A model generated the notes under the pieces. The model was not told where the DNA came from, searched no databases, and saw nothing but the letters and a program-made list of their open reading frames with translations. Below, one piece after another: positions 18,400 through 27,866 of a stretch of 64,000 nt of DNA. This stretch comes from Pantoea coffeiphila (lineage in GTDB: Bacteria > Pseudomonadota > Gammaproteobacteria > Enterobacterales > Enterobacteriaceae). The stretch lies in contig NZ_JAFBFW010000005.1 of NCBI RefSeq assembly GCF_016909495.1, forward strand, positions 434,001-498,000, written 5' to 3'. Every line of letters begins with the position of its first letter. The stretch's first letter is position 1. A program made the translations under genes and the position numbers.

Positions 18400-19564
18400 C
18401 TGGCAGCCGGTGGTTGTCGCCGCGGTACGCACGCCGGTAGGTAAGGCGTACGGTATGTTGGCCGGGCTGCCGATGGAAGCACTGCTGGCACCGTTGTTCG
18501 CCCGATTGCTTGCTACCTTACCGCAGGGGTTCAGTGCTATTGATGAGGTGATTATCGGCAATGCGACCGGCGGCGGCGGCAACATTGCCCGTCTGGCGGC
18601 GCTCAGTGCCGGACTGCCGCTGGCGGTGCCAGCGGTGACGGTCGATCGCCAGTGCGGTTCCGGGCTGGAGGCGGCGATCAACGCCTGCCGTCTGATCCAA
18701 GCGCGGGCGGGAGAATGCTATCTGGCCGGTGGCGTTGAGAGCGTGAGTACCGCGCCGTGGCGGGTAGAAAAGCCCGGATCGTTGAAGCAGCAGCCGCGTT
18801 TTTACGGCCGTGCGCGTTTTTCCCCGGACGATATCGGCGACCCGGATATGGGCGAAGCGGCGGAAAACGTGGCCCGCCGCTGCGGCATCAGCCGCGAACG
18901 ACAGGATCGATTTGCCCTGCGCAGCCATCAGCGAGCCTTTGCCGCACAGCAGCAGGGCGCATTCCGCGATGAGATCGTGCCGCTGAACGTGGCGGGGCAG
19001 GCGATCGCGCAGGATGAATGCCCGCGCCCGACAACCTCGCTGGCCCGGCTGGCCGCGCTGCCGCCTGTCTTTGCCGCCGACGGCAGCGTGACGGCGGGCA
19101 ACTGCTGCCCGCTGAACGACGGGGCATCGCTGCTGCTGGTCATGAGCCGCCGACTGGCGCGCGAGTGTGGTTTTGTACGCGGGCTGCGCTTTATTGATGC
19201 CTGTAGCGCCGGAGTGGACCCCAACTACCTCGGGCTGGGCCCGGTTCCCGCCACGCAAAAACTGCTGGCGAGGCAGCCACAGCTGAACCTCGACCGCGTT
19301 GCCGCCATTGAGTTTAATGAAGCCTTTGCCGCTCAGGTGCTGGGCTCACTGGATGCATTGGGCATCGACGAGCAGCGCGTTAACCGCCAGGGTGGGGCTA
19401 TCGCGCTCGGCCATCCCTACGGCGCGTCCGGGGCGATCATGGTAACGCGGCTGTTTAGCCAGCTGGTACAGACGGCAGATTGCGAGGACGGGTTTGGCCT
19501 GGCGATGCTGGGAATTGCCGGTGGCCTGGGGCTGAGCGCGCTGTTCCGCGCACAGACGCTGTGA
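18356..19564 (+). CDS. Thiolase-family protein lacking the second catalytic cysteine
   Basis: A 402-residue thiolase homologue. The nucleophile is present as Cys100 in DRQCGSGLEAA, the oxyanion motif as EFNEAFAAQ and the catalytic His353 in IALGHPYGASGA. The usual C-terminal cysteine, in a CIGGG-like motif about 33 residues after that His, is replaced by Gly386 (MLGIAGGLG). Without that base, ordinary acetyl-CoA C-acetyltransferase chemistry should be impaired, so the protein may condense, cleave or transfer acyl groups differently. It is the last gene of the thioesterase-ligase-thiolase operon and is convergent with the crotonase gene 15 bases away. Confidence 0.82.
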   Translation: MTSEPISLNYQPGDDWQPVVVAAVRTPVGKAYGMLAGLPMEALLAPLFARLLATLPQGFSAIDEVIIGNATGGGGNIARLAALSAGLPLAVPAVTVDRQCGSGLEAAINACRLIQARAGECYLAGGVESVSTAPWRVEKPGSLKQQPRFYGRARFSPDDIGDPDMGEAAENVARRCGISRERQDRFALRSHQRAFAAQQQGAFRDEIVPLNVAGQAIAQDECPRPTTSLARLAALPPVFAADGSVTAGNCCPLNDGASLLLVMSRRLARECGFVRGLRFIDACSAGVDPNYLGLGPVPATQKLLARQPQLNLDRVAAIEFNEAFAAQVLGSLDALGIDEQRVNRQGGAIALGHPYGASGAIMVTRLFSQLVQTADCEDGFGLAMLGIAGGLGLSALFRAQTL

Positions 19565-19579
19565 TACACCACCCGGCTG

Positions 19580-20467
19580 TTATCTGCCGCGCCACTGCGG
19601 CGGGCGGCGCTCGCTAAAAGCGCGCAGGCTTTCCTGATAATCTTCGCTCTGCTGAAGCTGGCGCAGCACCTCATCGGCGGAGGGCTGAGGGGCTTTCTGC
19701 TGCGAATCCTCACCGGTGGAGGGCAGAGAATGTGTCTCCTCACCGTCGCCGGTGGAGGGCAGAGGGGGTTTCTGCTGTGTATCCTCACCGTTAGCGGTGG
19801 TGCGCAGATGCTGTTTCAGCAGTGTGTTGCACGCCTGCACCGCCAGCGGGGCACTGCGATTGATGCGTGCCGCCAGCGCCAGCGCTGCATCCTTCAGGTC
19901 GTCATGCGCGGCCAGCTGATTGAAGAGTCCCAGCGCCAGCGCTCGCGGCGCATCGATAGCTTCGCCGGTCAGCAGCAGTTCACGGGCGATATTCACCGGC
20001 AGTCGGGCGGCAAGCTGGCCGATGGCTCCACCGAGCGGCAGCAGGCCGTGCGTCACCTCGGGCAGGGCAATTTTTACCTGCTCGCTGGCAACGATAAAAT
20101 CGCAGTTCAGCGCCATCTCCAGCCCGCCGCCAACCGCATGGCCGTTCAGGGCAGCGATCCAGATTTTTCGCCGGGGCTGATGCTGTAGCGGATTGTAGCC
20201 GCCGCAGCGGTTGCGCACCTTTTTGCCACCGTCGATAAACGCCTCCTGCAAATCTGCCCCGCTGCAAAACGCGCTGCCGCTGCCGGTCAGGATCACCGTC
20301 CAGATCTCCGGGTTCTGCTCGCTGTAATCCAGCCACTGCTCCAGTTCGGCAATCATCATCGCGTTATAGGCATTGCGCTGCGAAGGGCGGTGCAGCGTCA
20401 GGCACAGCACGTGGGAGGCCGGACGGTCTGCCAGCACAAAGCGGGTTAGCGGTTCATCTGCGGTCAT
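19580..20467 (-). CDS. Enoyl-CoA hydratase/isomerase family protein with a low-complexity insertion
   Basis: A 295-residue crotonase. The CoA and oxyanion regions are intact (GSGSAFCSGADLQEAF and NGHAVGGGLEMALNCDF), followed by ARELLLTGEAIDAPRALALG. Near residues 222-265 there is a hydrophilic segment of imperfect repeats (LPSTGDGEETHS, LPSTGEDSQQKAPQPS) where relatives have a short helical linker. It then returns to the normal tail LRAFSERRPPQWRGR. The DNA shows three in-frame units at about 19690-19807. The start overlaps the stop of the LysR gene by four bases, so the two are coupled. Confidence 0.8.
   Translation of the reverse strand: MTADEPLTRFVLADRPASHVLCLTLHRPSQRNAYNAMMIAELEQWLDYSEQNPEIWTVILTGSGSAFCSGADLQEAFIDGGKKVRNRCGGYNPLQHQPRRKIWIAALNGHAVGGGLEMALNCDFIVASEQVKIALPEVTHGLLPLGGAIGQLAARLPVNIARELLLTGEAIDAPRALALGLFNQLAAHDDLKDAALALAARINRSAPLAVQACNTLLKQHLRTTANGEDTQQKPPLPSTGDGEETHSLPSTGEDSQQKAPQPSADEVLRQLQQSEDYQESLRAFSERRPPQWRGR
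19690..19807. repeat. In-frame degenerate tandem repeat inside the crotonase gene
   Basis: Three units of about 36-45 bases share TCCTCACCG and GGTGGAGGGCAGAG or close variants, and two share TTTCTGCTG. All keep the reading frame of the leftward crotonase gene. The sequence is unlike the rest of the gene and looks like an expanded or inserted intergenic-type repeat. Confidence 0.65.
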
Positions 20468-21405
20468 GGCGGATTTCCTGCATGGAAGGATTCAGGCGAG
20501 TCTACCACGCCCCGATTGATCTGCTGCACCCAGTCAATAAAGCAGCGCAGCGCAGCGGAGTGGTATTTGCGGCTGGGGTAGTAAAGCCAGAGCCCCTCAG
20601 GCTTTGCGGCATAATCGGTGAGGATTTCCACCAGTGAACCGTCGGCCAGCCAGGGCTGCGCCAGCTCGCGCATCACCAGCGCCGCACCCGCTCCGGCGCG
20701 GGCGGCCTGAATCATCAACATATCGTTATCCAGCGTCAGATCGCCGCTGACCGCCACATCGAGCGCCTTACCTTCCGTCTGAAATTCCCATTTGTACAGC
20801 ATGCCGCTGGGGAAACGCCGCTGAATGCACGGATAGCCCGTCAGCCCTTCGGGATGCTGCGGCGTGCCGTGCTGAGCAATCAGCGCCGGGCTGGCAACGA
20901 TCGCCCCGTGTATCGGCGGGCCAAAGGGAATGGCAACCATGTCCTGTGGAATCGCCTCGCCGAAACGCACGCCGGCATCGAATCCCTCTTCAATGATATT
21001 GACCAGGCTGTCGCTGGTGGCAATCTCCAGTGCGATATCCGGGTAGCGCTGACGAAACGGCAGCAGGATGCGCTGCAACCAGAGCGTTGCGGCGCTGCGC
21101 GGCATATTCAGGCGCACCGTCCCACGCGGATCGGCCCGCCAGCTGTTCAGCTCATCGACCGCACTGGAAAGATCCACCAGCGCTGGCTCAATCCGTGAGA
21201 GAAAAGCGCGCCCGGCCTCGGTCAGCGATACGCTGCGGGTCGTGCGGTTCAGCAGCCTGACGCCGATGCGCTGCTCCAGATGGTTCATGGTATGGCTGAG
21301 CGTGGACGGCGTGACGTTGCGCTCTTCCGCCGCCTTGCGGAAGTTCAGGTGGCGGGCAATAGCGGCAAAAATCTCCAGTTCCTGGAGCGTGGTGCGATTT
21401 TTCAT
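20464..21405 (-). CDS. LysR-type transcriptional regulator
   Basis: A 313-residue LTTR. The N-terminal winged helix-turn-helix covers residues 5-65 (LEIFAAIARHLNFRKAAEERNVTPSTLSHT), followed by a periplasmic-binding-protein-like effector domain. It is divergent from the aldo/keto reductase gene at 21507, with about 100 bases between the starts, which is the usual arrangement for an LTTR and its target. It is also coupled to the crotonase gene downstream. The effector is not known. Confidence 0.88.
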   Translation of the reverse strand: MKNRTTLQELEIFAAIARHLNFRKAAEERNVTPSTLSHTMNHLEQRIGVRLLNRTTRSVSLTEAGRAFLSRIEPALVDLSSAVDELNSWRADPRGTVRLNMPRSAATLWLQRILLPFRQRYPDIALEIATSDSLVNIIEEGFDAGVRFGEAIPQDMVAIPFGPPIHGAIVASPALIAQHGTPQHPEGLTGYPCIQRRFPSGMLYKWEFQTEGKALDVAVSGDLTLDNDMLMIQAARAGAGAALVMRELAQPWLADGSLVEILTDYAAKPEGLWLYYPSRKYHSAALRCFIDWVQQINRGVVDSPESFHAGNPP

Positions 21406-21506
21406 ATTGATGATTATTTTTCACTAAACCGGTTAAATGGCATCAATTGTTGATTTATTCCGTGAGAAGTATAACTGCTTCATCGCCAGTTAACCGGAGT
21501 ATCACC

Positions 21507-22505
<999 letters not shown>

Positions 22506-22512
22506 GGGGAGG

Positions 22513-22536
22513 CGGCAGACCGATCGTGGTCTGCCG
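22513..22536. terminator. Hairpin between convergent genes
   Basis: CGGCAGACC and GGTCTGCCG form a perfect 9-bp stem with a six-base loop between the aldo/keto reductase and the leftward aminotransferase gene. There is no strong T run on either strand, so termination efficiency is uncertain. Confidence 0.55.
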
Positions 22537-22544
22537 TCAACCGG

Positions 22545-23927
22545 TTAGCGAATCTTGTATTCCTGCGCGGTGCGTTCCACTGCCCGGCGGGTTTTTTCCA
22601 CCAGCTCATCCAGCTCTGCATGGGTAGCAACCAGCGCCGGTGCCATAATCATTCGCCCCAGCGTGGAACGGATAATTACCCCTTCTTCGAAGCCATAGCT
22701 GCGGCAGCGCCAGCTGATCTCATCCTCATTCGCGAAGCGTTTCCGCGTGGCTTTATCGGCGGTAAACTGTAGCGCTGCCACCAGACCGGCGCCCTGAATC
22801 TCACCGATCATGGGATGCTCGCCAAATACCTCACGCAGTTTCCGTTGCAGGTAAGGCCCGGTATCGTTTTTTACCCGCTCAACGATTTTTTCATCACGCA
22901 GCGCCTTGATATTGGCAATCGCCACCGCTGCCGCCACCGGATGCCCGGCGTAGGTCAGGCCATGAGCAAACACACCGCCGTGCTCGACCAGCGCTTCCGC
23001 CATGCGCCTTGAAAGGATCAGGCCGCCCATTGGAATGTAGCCCGAGGTCAGCCCCTTGGCGATGGTGATGGTGTCCGGCTCAAAGCCAAAATGCTGGTGG
23101 GCGAACCACTCTCCGGTACGGCCGAATCCGCCGATGACCTCATCCGCGCACAGCAGCACATCGTACTGGCGGCAGATGCGCTGGATCTCCGGCCAGTAGC
23201 TTTCCGGCGGGAAGATCATCCCGCCCGCACCCTGGAACGGCTCGGCGATAAATCCGGCGACGTTCTCACTGCCCAACTCAAGAATTTTTTCCTCCAGCTG
23301 ACGGGCGCACTTCAGCCCGAACTCTTCCGGCGTCAGATTGCCGCCGTGCGCGAACCAGTATGGCTCATCAATATGGGCAATATCCGGCAGCATGCCGCCC
23401 ATCTCGTGCATAAACTTCATGCCGCCCATCGCGGTACTTGCCAGCGTTGAACCGTGATAGCCGTTCCAGCGGCCAATCATCACCCGTTTCTGCGGTTTGC
23501 CCACCACCTGCCAGTAGCGGCGCGCTGTACGGATTAACACTTCGTTGGATTCCGATCCGGAATTGGTATAAATCACGTGGCTGTAGCGGTCGGGCAGCAG
23601 GCTGAACAGCAGCTCGGACAGCTCGATCACCGACGGGTGGGTGGTGTGGAAAAACATATTGTAATAGGAGAGCTGTTCCATCTGCCGCGTGGCGGCGTCG
23701 ATCAAATCCTGGCGGCCGTAGCCGAGAGCGGTACACCATAGCCCTGACATGCCGTCCAGATACTGGCGGTCGTCATTGTCCCAGACGTAAAGCCCTTTAG
23801 CGCGGTTCATCACGCGCGGGCCCGCCGCGTTCAGTTTTTTCTGGTCGACGAAGGCGTGGATGTTGTGTGCCGCATCCATATTCTGCCAGGTTTGAGTGCT
23901 GTGCTGTTTTGCTTCATTATTTTTCAT
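22545..23927 (-). CDS. Class III aminotransferase, putrescine-pyruvate (SpuC) type
   Basis: A 460-residue PLP enzyme. Landmarks are GLWCTALGYGRQDL, TNSGSESNEVLIRTARRYW, RWNGYHGSTLAS, the Asp in ADEVIGGFGRTGEWF and the PLP lysine in TIAKGLTSGYIPMGG. The overall pattern is that of SpuC, which moves an amino group from putrescine or another omega-amine to pyruvate. The permease and aldehyde dehydrogenase genes upstream on the same strand would supply the amine and oxidise the resulting aldehyde. Substrate choice among diamines is inferred. Confidence 0.85.
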   Translation of the reverse strand: MKNNEAKQHSTQTWQNMDAAHNIHAFVDQKKLNAAGPRVMNRAKGLYVWDNDDRQYLDGMSGLWCTALGYGRQDLIDAATRQMEQLSYYNMFFHTTHPSVIELSELLFSLLPDRYSHVIYTNSGSESNEVLIRTARRYWQVVGKPQKRVMIGRWNGYHGSTLASTAMGGMKFMHEMGGMLPDIAHIDEPYWFAHGGNLTPEEFGLKCARQLEEKILELGSENVAGFIAEPFQGAGGMIFPPESYWPEIQRICRQYDVLLCADEVIGGFGRTGEWFAHQHFGFEPDTITIAKGLTSGYIPMGGLILSRRMAEALVEHGGVFAHGLTYAGHPVAAAVAIANIKALRDEKIVERVKNDTGPYLQRKLREVFGEHPMIGEIQGAGLVAALQFTADKATRKRFANEDEISWRCRSYGFEEGVIIRSTLGRMIMAPALVATHAELDELVEKTRRAVERTAQEYKIR

Positions 23928-23977
23928 CGGTTGTGCTCCAGTCGGTGTAAGGTACAGCAGGATTTTTCCTGCCTGAT

Positions 23978-25396
23978 TTAGCTTTTATGCGGTGGATTCA
24001 GTGCTTTCTCGATGGGTTCCGGGGTAAACAGCGGCTTATGCATCACCAGTTTTACCCACAGCGCGCCGATAATTGCCACCACCGCCAGTACACTGCCAGC
24101 GACGGTGAACACTTCACCCGCCATCTCCGGTGTGGGGGAGGCGTTCCAGATGCCGTACAGCATGCCGACGATCCCCAGGACCTGCGGTAGCGGGTAAAAG
24201 GGGGTTCGAAATGGACGCGGCAGATCCGGGTAGCGGCGGCGTAACACGATGACGTTGATATGGGTAATGATGTAGGCCAGCAGCCAGCAGATTGCTGCGG
24301 CCAGCAGCAGCAGGCTGATGGAGTCGGCGTTCATCAACAGCAGCGGTAGCCCGGTGATAGCGGCCACAAACAGCACCGCCAGCCACGGCACGCCGTTGCG
24401 GCTCTGGCGGTTGAAACAGGGGAAAGCCTGACCGTTTTGCGACATGCCGCTGAGCATGCGTGGGATAGTGGCCAGAGAGGAGTTCAGCGTACTGCAGGTA
24501 GCGGTGATGGCGGCGGCGAGCAGCAGCAGCTTGCCGCTTTCACCGAACACTTTGGTGGCGAACAGGAAGTGCGGTAGATCGTCCCCGACCAGGGCGGATC
24601 GCGGTAGCACCAGCAGTGCGCCGAGGCAGTAGAGGATGATGGTGATAAAAATCAGCGTCAGTCCCACCATCATTGCGCGCGGAATATCGCGCTGAGGCCG
24701 TTTGGTCTCTTCAATCAGCGGGCAGACGAACTCCGCACCGACAAACCCCCAGACGGTAGTGGCGACCAGCGCTATGGCTCCCCAACCCCAGCCCTGCGGC
24801 GCCAGGCTTCCTTGTTCAATGACGCTGTGTACTGTTTCCGCCTGCGGACTGGTAATGGCGCAGATACCCAGTACCAGCAGTACTATCATCATGATCACCG
24901 CCAGCGCCGTTTGCAGGCGAGCGAAGATATCGATGTTCATCAGATTGAACAGGGTAAACAGTAATAACACGCCGGCAGCCACGGTCAGCGGCGGCAGTGA
25001 ACTGTGCGGGAAGATTTTGCCGATAATTAAATCAAGCAGCAGCAACTCTGCCGATAGCGCAAACATCGCCACGACGATATAGCCTGAAAAGGTGGCAATA
25101 ATTGCCGGAAAGTGGCCGAGGGCGACCTCGGTATAGCTGCACAGGCTGCCCGATCGTGGGATCATGAGTGACAGCTCGGAGAACGAGCAGGCGTAACTGA
25201 GGGCCAGCAGCCAGGCCAGCGTTAGCGGGAGGATCAGGCTGATTCCGGCAATCCCTACCGCGTGCAGCATCATCACCATCACCCCCTGCGATACCACCAG
25301 GCCAACGGCAACGGATATCAGCGAGAGAAAACCCAGCTTCGCCACCGGCTTCACTGAAGCGAGCTTACTGGCTGATACATCTGTATTTTGCGACAT
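23978..25396 (-). CDS. APC-family amine/amino acid permease
   Basis: A 472-residue permease with about twelve hydrophobic spans. It belongs to the amino acid-polyamine-organocation superfamily (SELSLMIPRSGSLCSYTEVALGH in an early span, GFVGAEFVCPLIEETKRPQRDIP in the middle). Its position between an SpuC-like aminotransferase and a PuuC-like dehydrogenase suggests putrescine or a related amine. Spacing of 50 and 30 bases to the neighbours fits one operon transcribed from the aldehyde dehydrogenase gene. Confidence 0.82.
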   Translation of the reverse strand: MSQNTDVSASKLASVKPVAKLGFLSLISVAVGLVVSQGVMVMMLHAVGIAGISLILPLTLAWLLALSYACSFSELSLMIPRSGSLCSYTEVALGHFPAIIATFSGYIVVAMFALSAELLLLDLIIGKIFPHSSLPPLTVAAGVLLLFTLFNLMNIDIFARLQTALAVIMMIVLLVLGICAITSPQAETVHSVIEQGSLAPQGWGWGAIALVATTVWGFVGAEFVCPLIEETKRPQRDIPRAMMVGLTLIFITIILYCLGALLVLPRSALVGDDLPHFLFATKVFGESGKLLLLAAAITATCSTLNSSLATIPRMLSGMSQNGQAFPCFNRQSRNGVPWLAVLFVAAITGLPLLLMNADSISLLLLAAAICWLLAYIITHINVIVLRRRYPDLPRPFRTPFYPLPQVLGIVGMLYGIWNASPTPEMAGEVFTVAGSVLAVVAIIGALWVKLVMHKPLFTPEPIEKALNPPHKS

Positions 25397-25426
25397 GAGT
25401 CTGTCCTTTATGCAGGAGAACGAGGG

Positions 25427-26920
25427 TCACTGGCACAGCTGAATCCAGGTGGTTTTTAACTGGGTAAACTTGTCGAACGCGTGCAGCGAAAGGTCGCGGC
25501 CAAAGCCTGACTGCTTGCCGCCGCCGAAGGGAACGCTGACGTCGATCGCATCAATGGTATTAACGGATACCGTGCCGACATTCAGCCGCTGGGCAACCCG
25601 GTGCGCACGGCTGAGATCGCCGCTCCACAGCGACGCGGCCAGCCCGTAGACGCTGTCATTGGCAAGGGCGATCGCCTGCTCTTCACCATCGAAGGGCATC
25701 ACCGCCAGCACCGGGCCAAAAACTTCTTCCTGCGCCAGCTGCATCTCGGGCCGTACGCCGGTAAAAATGGTCGGCTGGATAAAGTTGCTTGAGCCGTTAA
25801 TCGTCAACCGCTCGCCGCCGCAGCGCAGTTCTGCCCCCTGTTCGCGGGCAACCTGGATGTAGCTCATGACTTTTTCGCTATGGCGGCTGCTGACCATCGC
25901 ACCGGCGTGGCTGGCAGGATCGAGCGGATCGCCCGGCTGCCATTTCTGGGCCTGAGCCAGCAGACGTTCAACGAATTCATGGTGAATGCTGTGCTCAACC
26001 AGCAGGCGGGAGTTGGCGGAGCAGACTTCGCCCTGGTTGAAGAAGATGGCAGCAGCGGCTTTTTCCGCAGCCAGTTCAAGGTTGTGGCAGTCGGCGAAGA
26101 TCAGGTTCGGGCTTTTTCCGCCGCACTCCAGCCAGACCTGTTTGAGGTTTGACTGCGCGGCATACTGCATAAAATATTTTCCGACCTGAGTCGAGCCTGT
26201 GAACACCACGGCATCGATATCTGCATGCAGACCAAGCGCTTTGCCGGTAACGTCGCCGTTACCGGGAAGCACATTGAGTACGCCCGGCGGCAGGCCTGCT
26301 TCCAGCGCCAGTTCAGCAAGGCGCAGCGCGGAGAAGGGCGACTGTTCTGCCGGTTTGAGTATGACGCTGTTGCCTGCGGCCAGTGCCGGGGCCAGTTTCC
26401 ATGCGGCCATATCCAGCGGGAAATTCCACGGCACCACGGCGGCGATGACGCCGAGCGGTGCGCGGGTAATCATCGCGACGGCGCTCTGCGCTGTGGGGGC
26501 TATCTGGCCGTAAAGTTTGTCCAGGCTTTCGGCATACCATCTGAACACGCCTGCCGCGCCGGGTACGTCAAGCTCTCTGGCATCGGTCACCGTTTTGCCC
26601 ATGCTCAGCGAATCCAGCAGCGCCAGCTCATCGGCATGCTGCATGATCAGGTCCGCCAGGCGCAGCAGAACCTGTTTACGGGAAGCGGGTGACTGCTGCG
26701 ACCAGTCTCCGCGTTCAAAGCAGCGGCGCGCCACGCCGACGGCCCGATTGACCGTGTTCTGCTCGCTGATATCCACTTCGGCCAGTATCCGCTGGGTTGC
26801 CGGGTTGATAACGGCGAAGGTTTTTTCACTGACCGAGGTCAGTTTCTGGCCATCAATAATTGCCCGTTGGATAAAGTGCTGCTGTTCCGCGCGCTGCTGC
26901 CACTTCTGTTGTGTCCACAT
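25427..26920 (-). CDS. Aldehyde dehydrogenase, PuuC-like
   Basis: A 497-residue NAD(P)-dependent aldehyde dehydrogenase. It has the cofactor region VVPWNFPLDMAAWKLAPALA, the general-base Glu in WLECGGKSPN, the catalytic Cys in FFNQGEVCSANSRLL, and VPFGGGKQSGFGRD at the C terminus. The length and sequence resemble E. coli PuuC, which oxidises gamma-glutamyl-aminobutyraldehyde and 4-aminobutyraldehyde. I chose the ATG at 26920, preceded by a GGGGG-type site, over an ATG 22 codons upstream because it gives the family's usual length. It is probably the first gene of the amine catabolic operon. Confidence 0.85.
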   Translation of the reverse strand: MWTQQKWQQRAEQQHFIQRAIIDGQKLTSVSEKTFAVINPATQRILAEVDISEQNTVNRAVGVARRCFERGDWSQQSPASRKQVLLRLADLIMQHADELALLDSLSMGKTVTDARELDVPGAAGVFRWYAESLDKLYGQIAPTAQSAVAMITRAPLGVIAAVVPWNFPLDMAAWKLAPALAAGNSVILKPAEQSPFSALRLAELALEAGLPPGVLNVLPGNGDVTGKALGLHADIDAVVFTGSTQVGKYFMQYAAQSNLKQVWLECGGKSPNLIFADCHNLELAAEKAAAAIFFNQGEVCSANSRLLVEHSIHHEFVERLLAQAQKWQPGDPLDPASHAGAMVSSRHSEKVMSYIQVAREQGAELRCGGERLTINGSSNFIQPTIFTGVRPEMQLAQEEVFGPVLAVMPFDGEEQAIALANDSVYGLAASLWSGDLSRAHRVAQRLNVGTVSVNTIDAIDVSVPFGGGKQSGFGRDLSLHAFDKFTQLKTTWIQLCQ

Positions 26921-27078
26921 CGGTTTACCCCCGCTGGTGAATGTTGAGATGACAGGATGTTTAAAAATTGTTAAATCCTGCGTCATCCTAACGCCGGGGG
27001 GAGTGGGCGAAAATTAGTAAAAATGTATAGGGTGAGCATGAAAATCCGTGGCAGTGGGGCTGGTGGAGAATATTCTCT

Positions 27079-27195
27079 GGCTGAGTTGGCTGAGTTGGCT
27101 GAGTTGGCTGAGTTGGCTGAGTTGGCTGAGTTGGCTGAGTTGGCTGAGTTGGCTGAGTTGGCTGAGTTGGCTGAGTTGGTTGAGTTGGCTGTGGC
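27079..27195 (+). repeat. 9-bp tandem repeat (candidate VNTR), about twelve units
   Basis: GGCTGAGTT is repeated head to tail from 27079 to 27186, with one variant unit at 27178 (GGTTGAGTT) and a decayed end. One frame reads Ala-Glu-Leu repeatedly, but there is no gene-like context. Copy number in such perfect short repeats usually varies between strains. Confidence 0.9.
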
Positions 27196-27211
27196 TTTGG
27201 GGATCGGGGTG

Positions 27212-27401
27212 CAGCCTCTGCGGCGGCCGGGCGGTCCTCGCGCCGCTTCGCGGTCCCCTCGGTTTCGGCTGCGGGTCTTACGGATCGGCGCGGAGCGGGC
27301 GTCCTGCCCGCGCCACGCCTGAGCCCAGCATCCCTGCTGGTCTCTCCGGCCCCGCCGCCTGCACCTCAGCGCTGCGGATTGCCCGGCCGCCGCAGAGGCT
27401 G
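27212..27401 (-). repeat. Dispersed structured repeat, full copy (inverted)
   Basis: Ends are exact 21-base complements beginning CAGCCTCTGCGGCGG at 27212-27232 and ending at 27381-27401. On the minus strand an inner stem pairs GCGCGGGC with GCCCGCTCCGC around AGGAC. The conserved edges GGGCAATCCGCAGCGCTGA and GCGGCGCGAGGACCGCCC are present. It follows the 9-bp repeat array directly. Confidence 0.78.
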
Positions 27402-27420
27402 AACCCCTTCGTACAATGTG

Positions 27421-27480
27421 CTGGCTGCATGAAACTTCATGGGGATCATAGTGTTTGGTGGGGCATGCCTGAAGTGGTAT
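27421..27480 (+). repeat. Single diverged copy of the 40-bp repeat at 27661
   Basis: TGGTGGGGCATGCCTGAAG and flanking CTGCATG / GATCAT blocks match the tandem units at 27661-27780. It directly follows the structured repeat at 27212, in the same way that the tandem copies follow the partial element at 27565. Confidence 0.6.
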
Positions 27481-27564
27481 GAGAATTGCGAAAATAAACG
27501 GGCCACTGCGGTGTAATGAAAGAAGGTGTCCGGGCTACACCGTGATGAAGTACGTGTTGGTACT

Positions 27565-27627
27565 GGTCTCTCCGGTCCCGCCGCCTGCACCTCGGCGCTG
27601 CGGATTGCCAGGCTGCCGCAGAGGCTG
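27565..27627 (-). repeat. Partial copy of the dispersed structured repeat
   Basis: This 63-base block repeats, with few changes, the right end of the element at 27212, from GGTCTCTCCGG to GCAGAGGCTG. The left end and middle stems are absent. It is followed by the same ACCCC-TT-ATGCAATGTGCTGG type flank as the full copy, so the pair looks like a local duplication. Confidence 0.65.
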
Positions 27628-27660
27628 AACCCCTTTATGCAATGTGCTGGCTGCCTGAAG

Positions 27661-27780
27661 CTGCATGGAAATCATGATGTATGGTGGGGCATGCCTGAAG
27701 CTGCATGGAAATAATGGTGTTTGGTGGGGCATGCCTGAAACTGCATGATAATCATGATGTTTAGCGAGCCTTGCCTGAAC
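27661..27780 (+). repeat. 40-bp tandem repeat, three units
   Basis: Units begin at 27661, 27701 and 27741 with CTGCATGGAA or CTGCATGATA and contain ATCATGATGT or a variant and GGGGCATGCCTGAA. Divergence increases to the right. No gene is seen. Confidence 0.8.
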
Positions 27781-27866
27781 AGTATGAGAATTGTGACGAT
27801 TAACAGCCAGTGCCTGAAAGGTATAAGAACGGTGTTTTTGAACAGGCAACATTGTTATTGAAAGCG

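Noticed and set aside
27023-27322. Frame encoding repeated Ala-Glu-Leu over the 9-bp repeats
   Set aside because: The frame is open only because the unit is nine bases long; upstream and downstream parts show no gene features.
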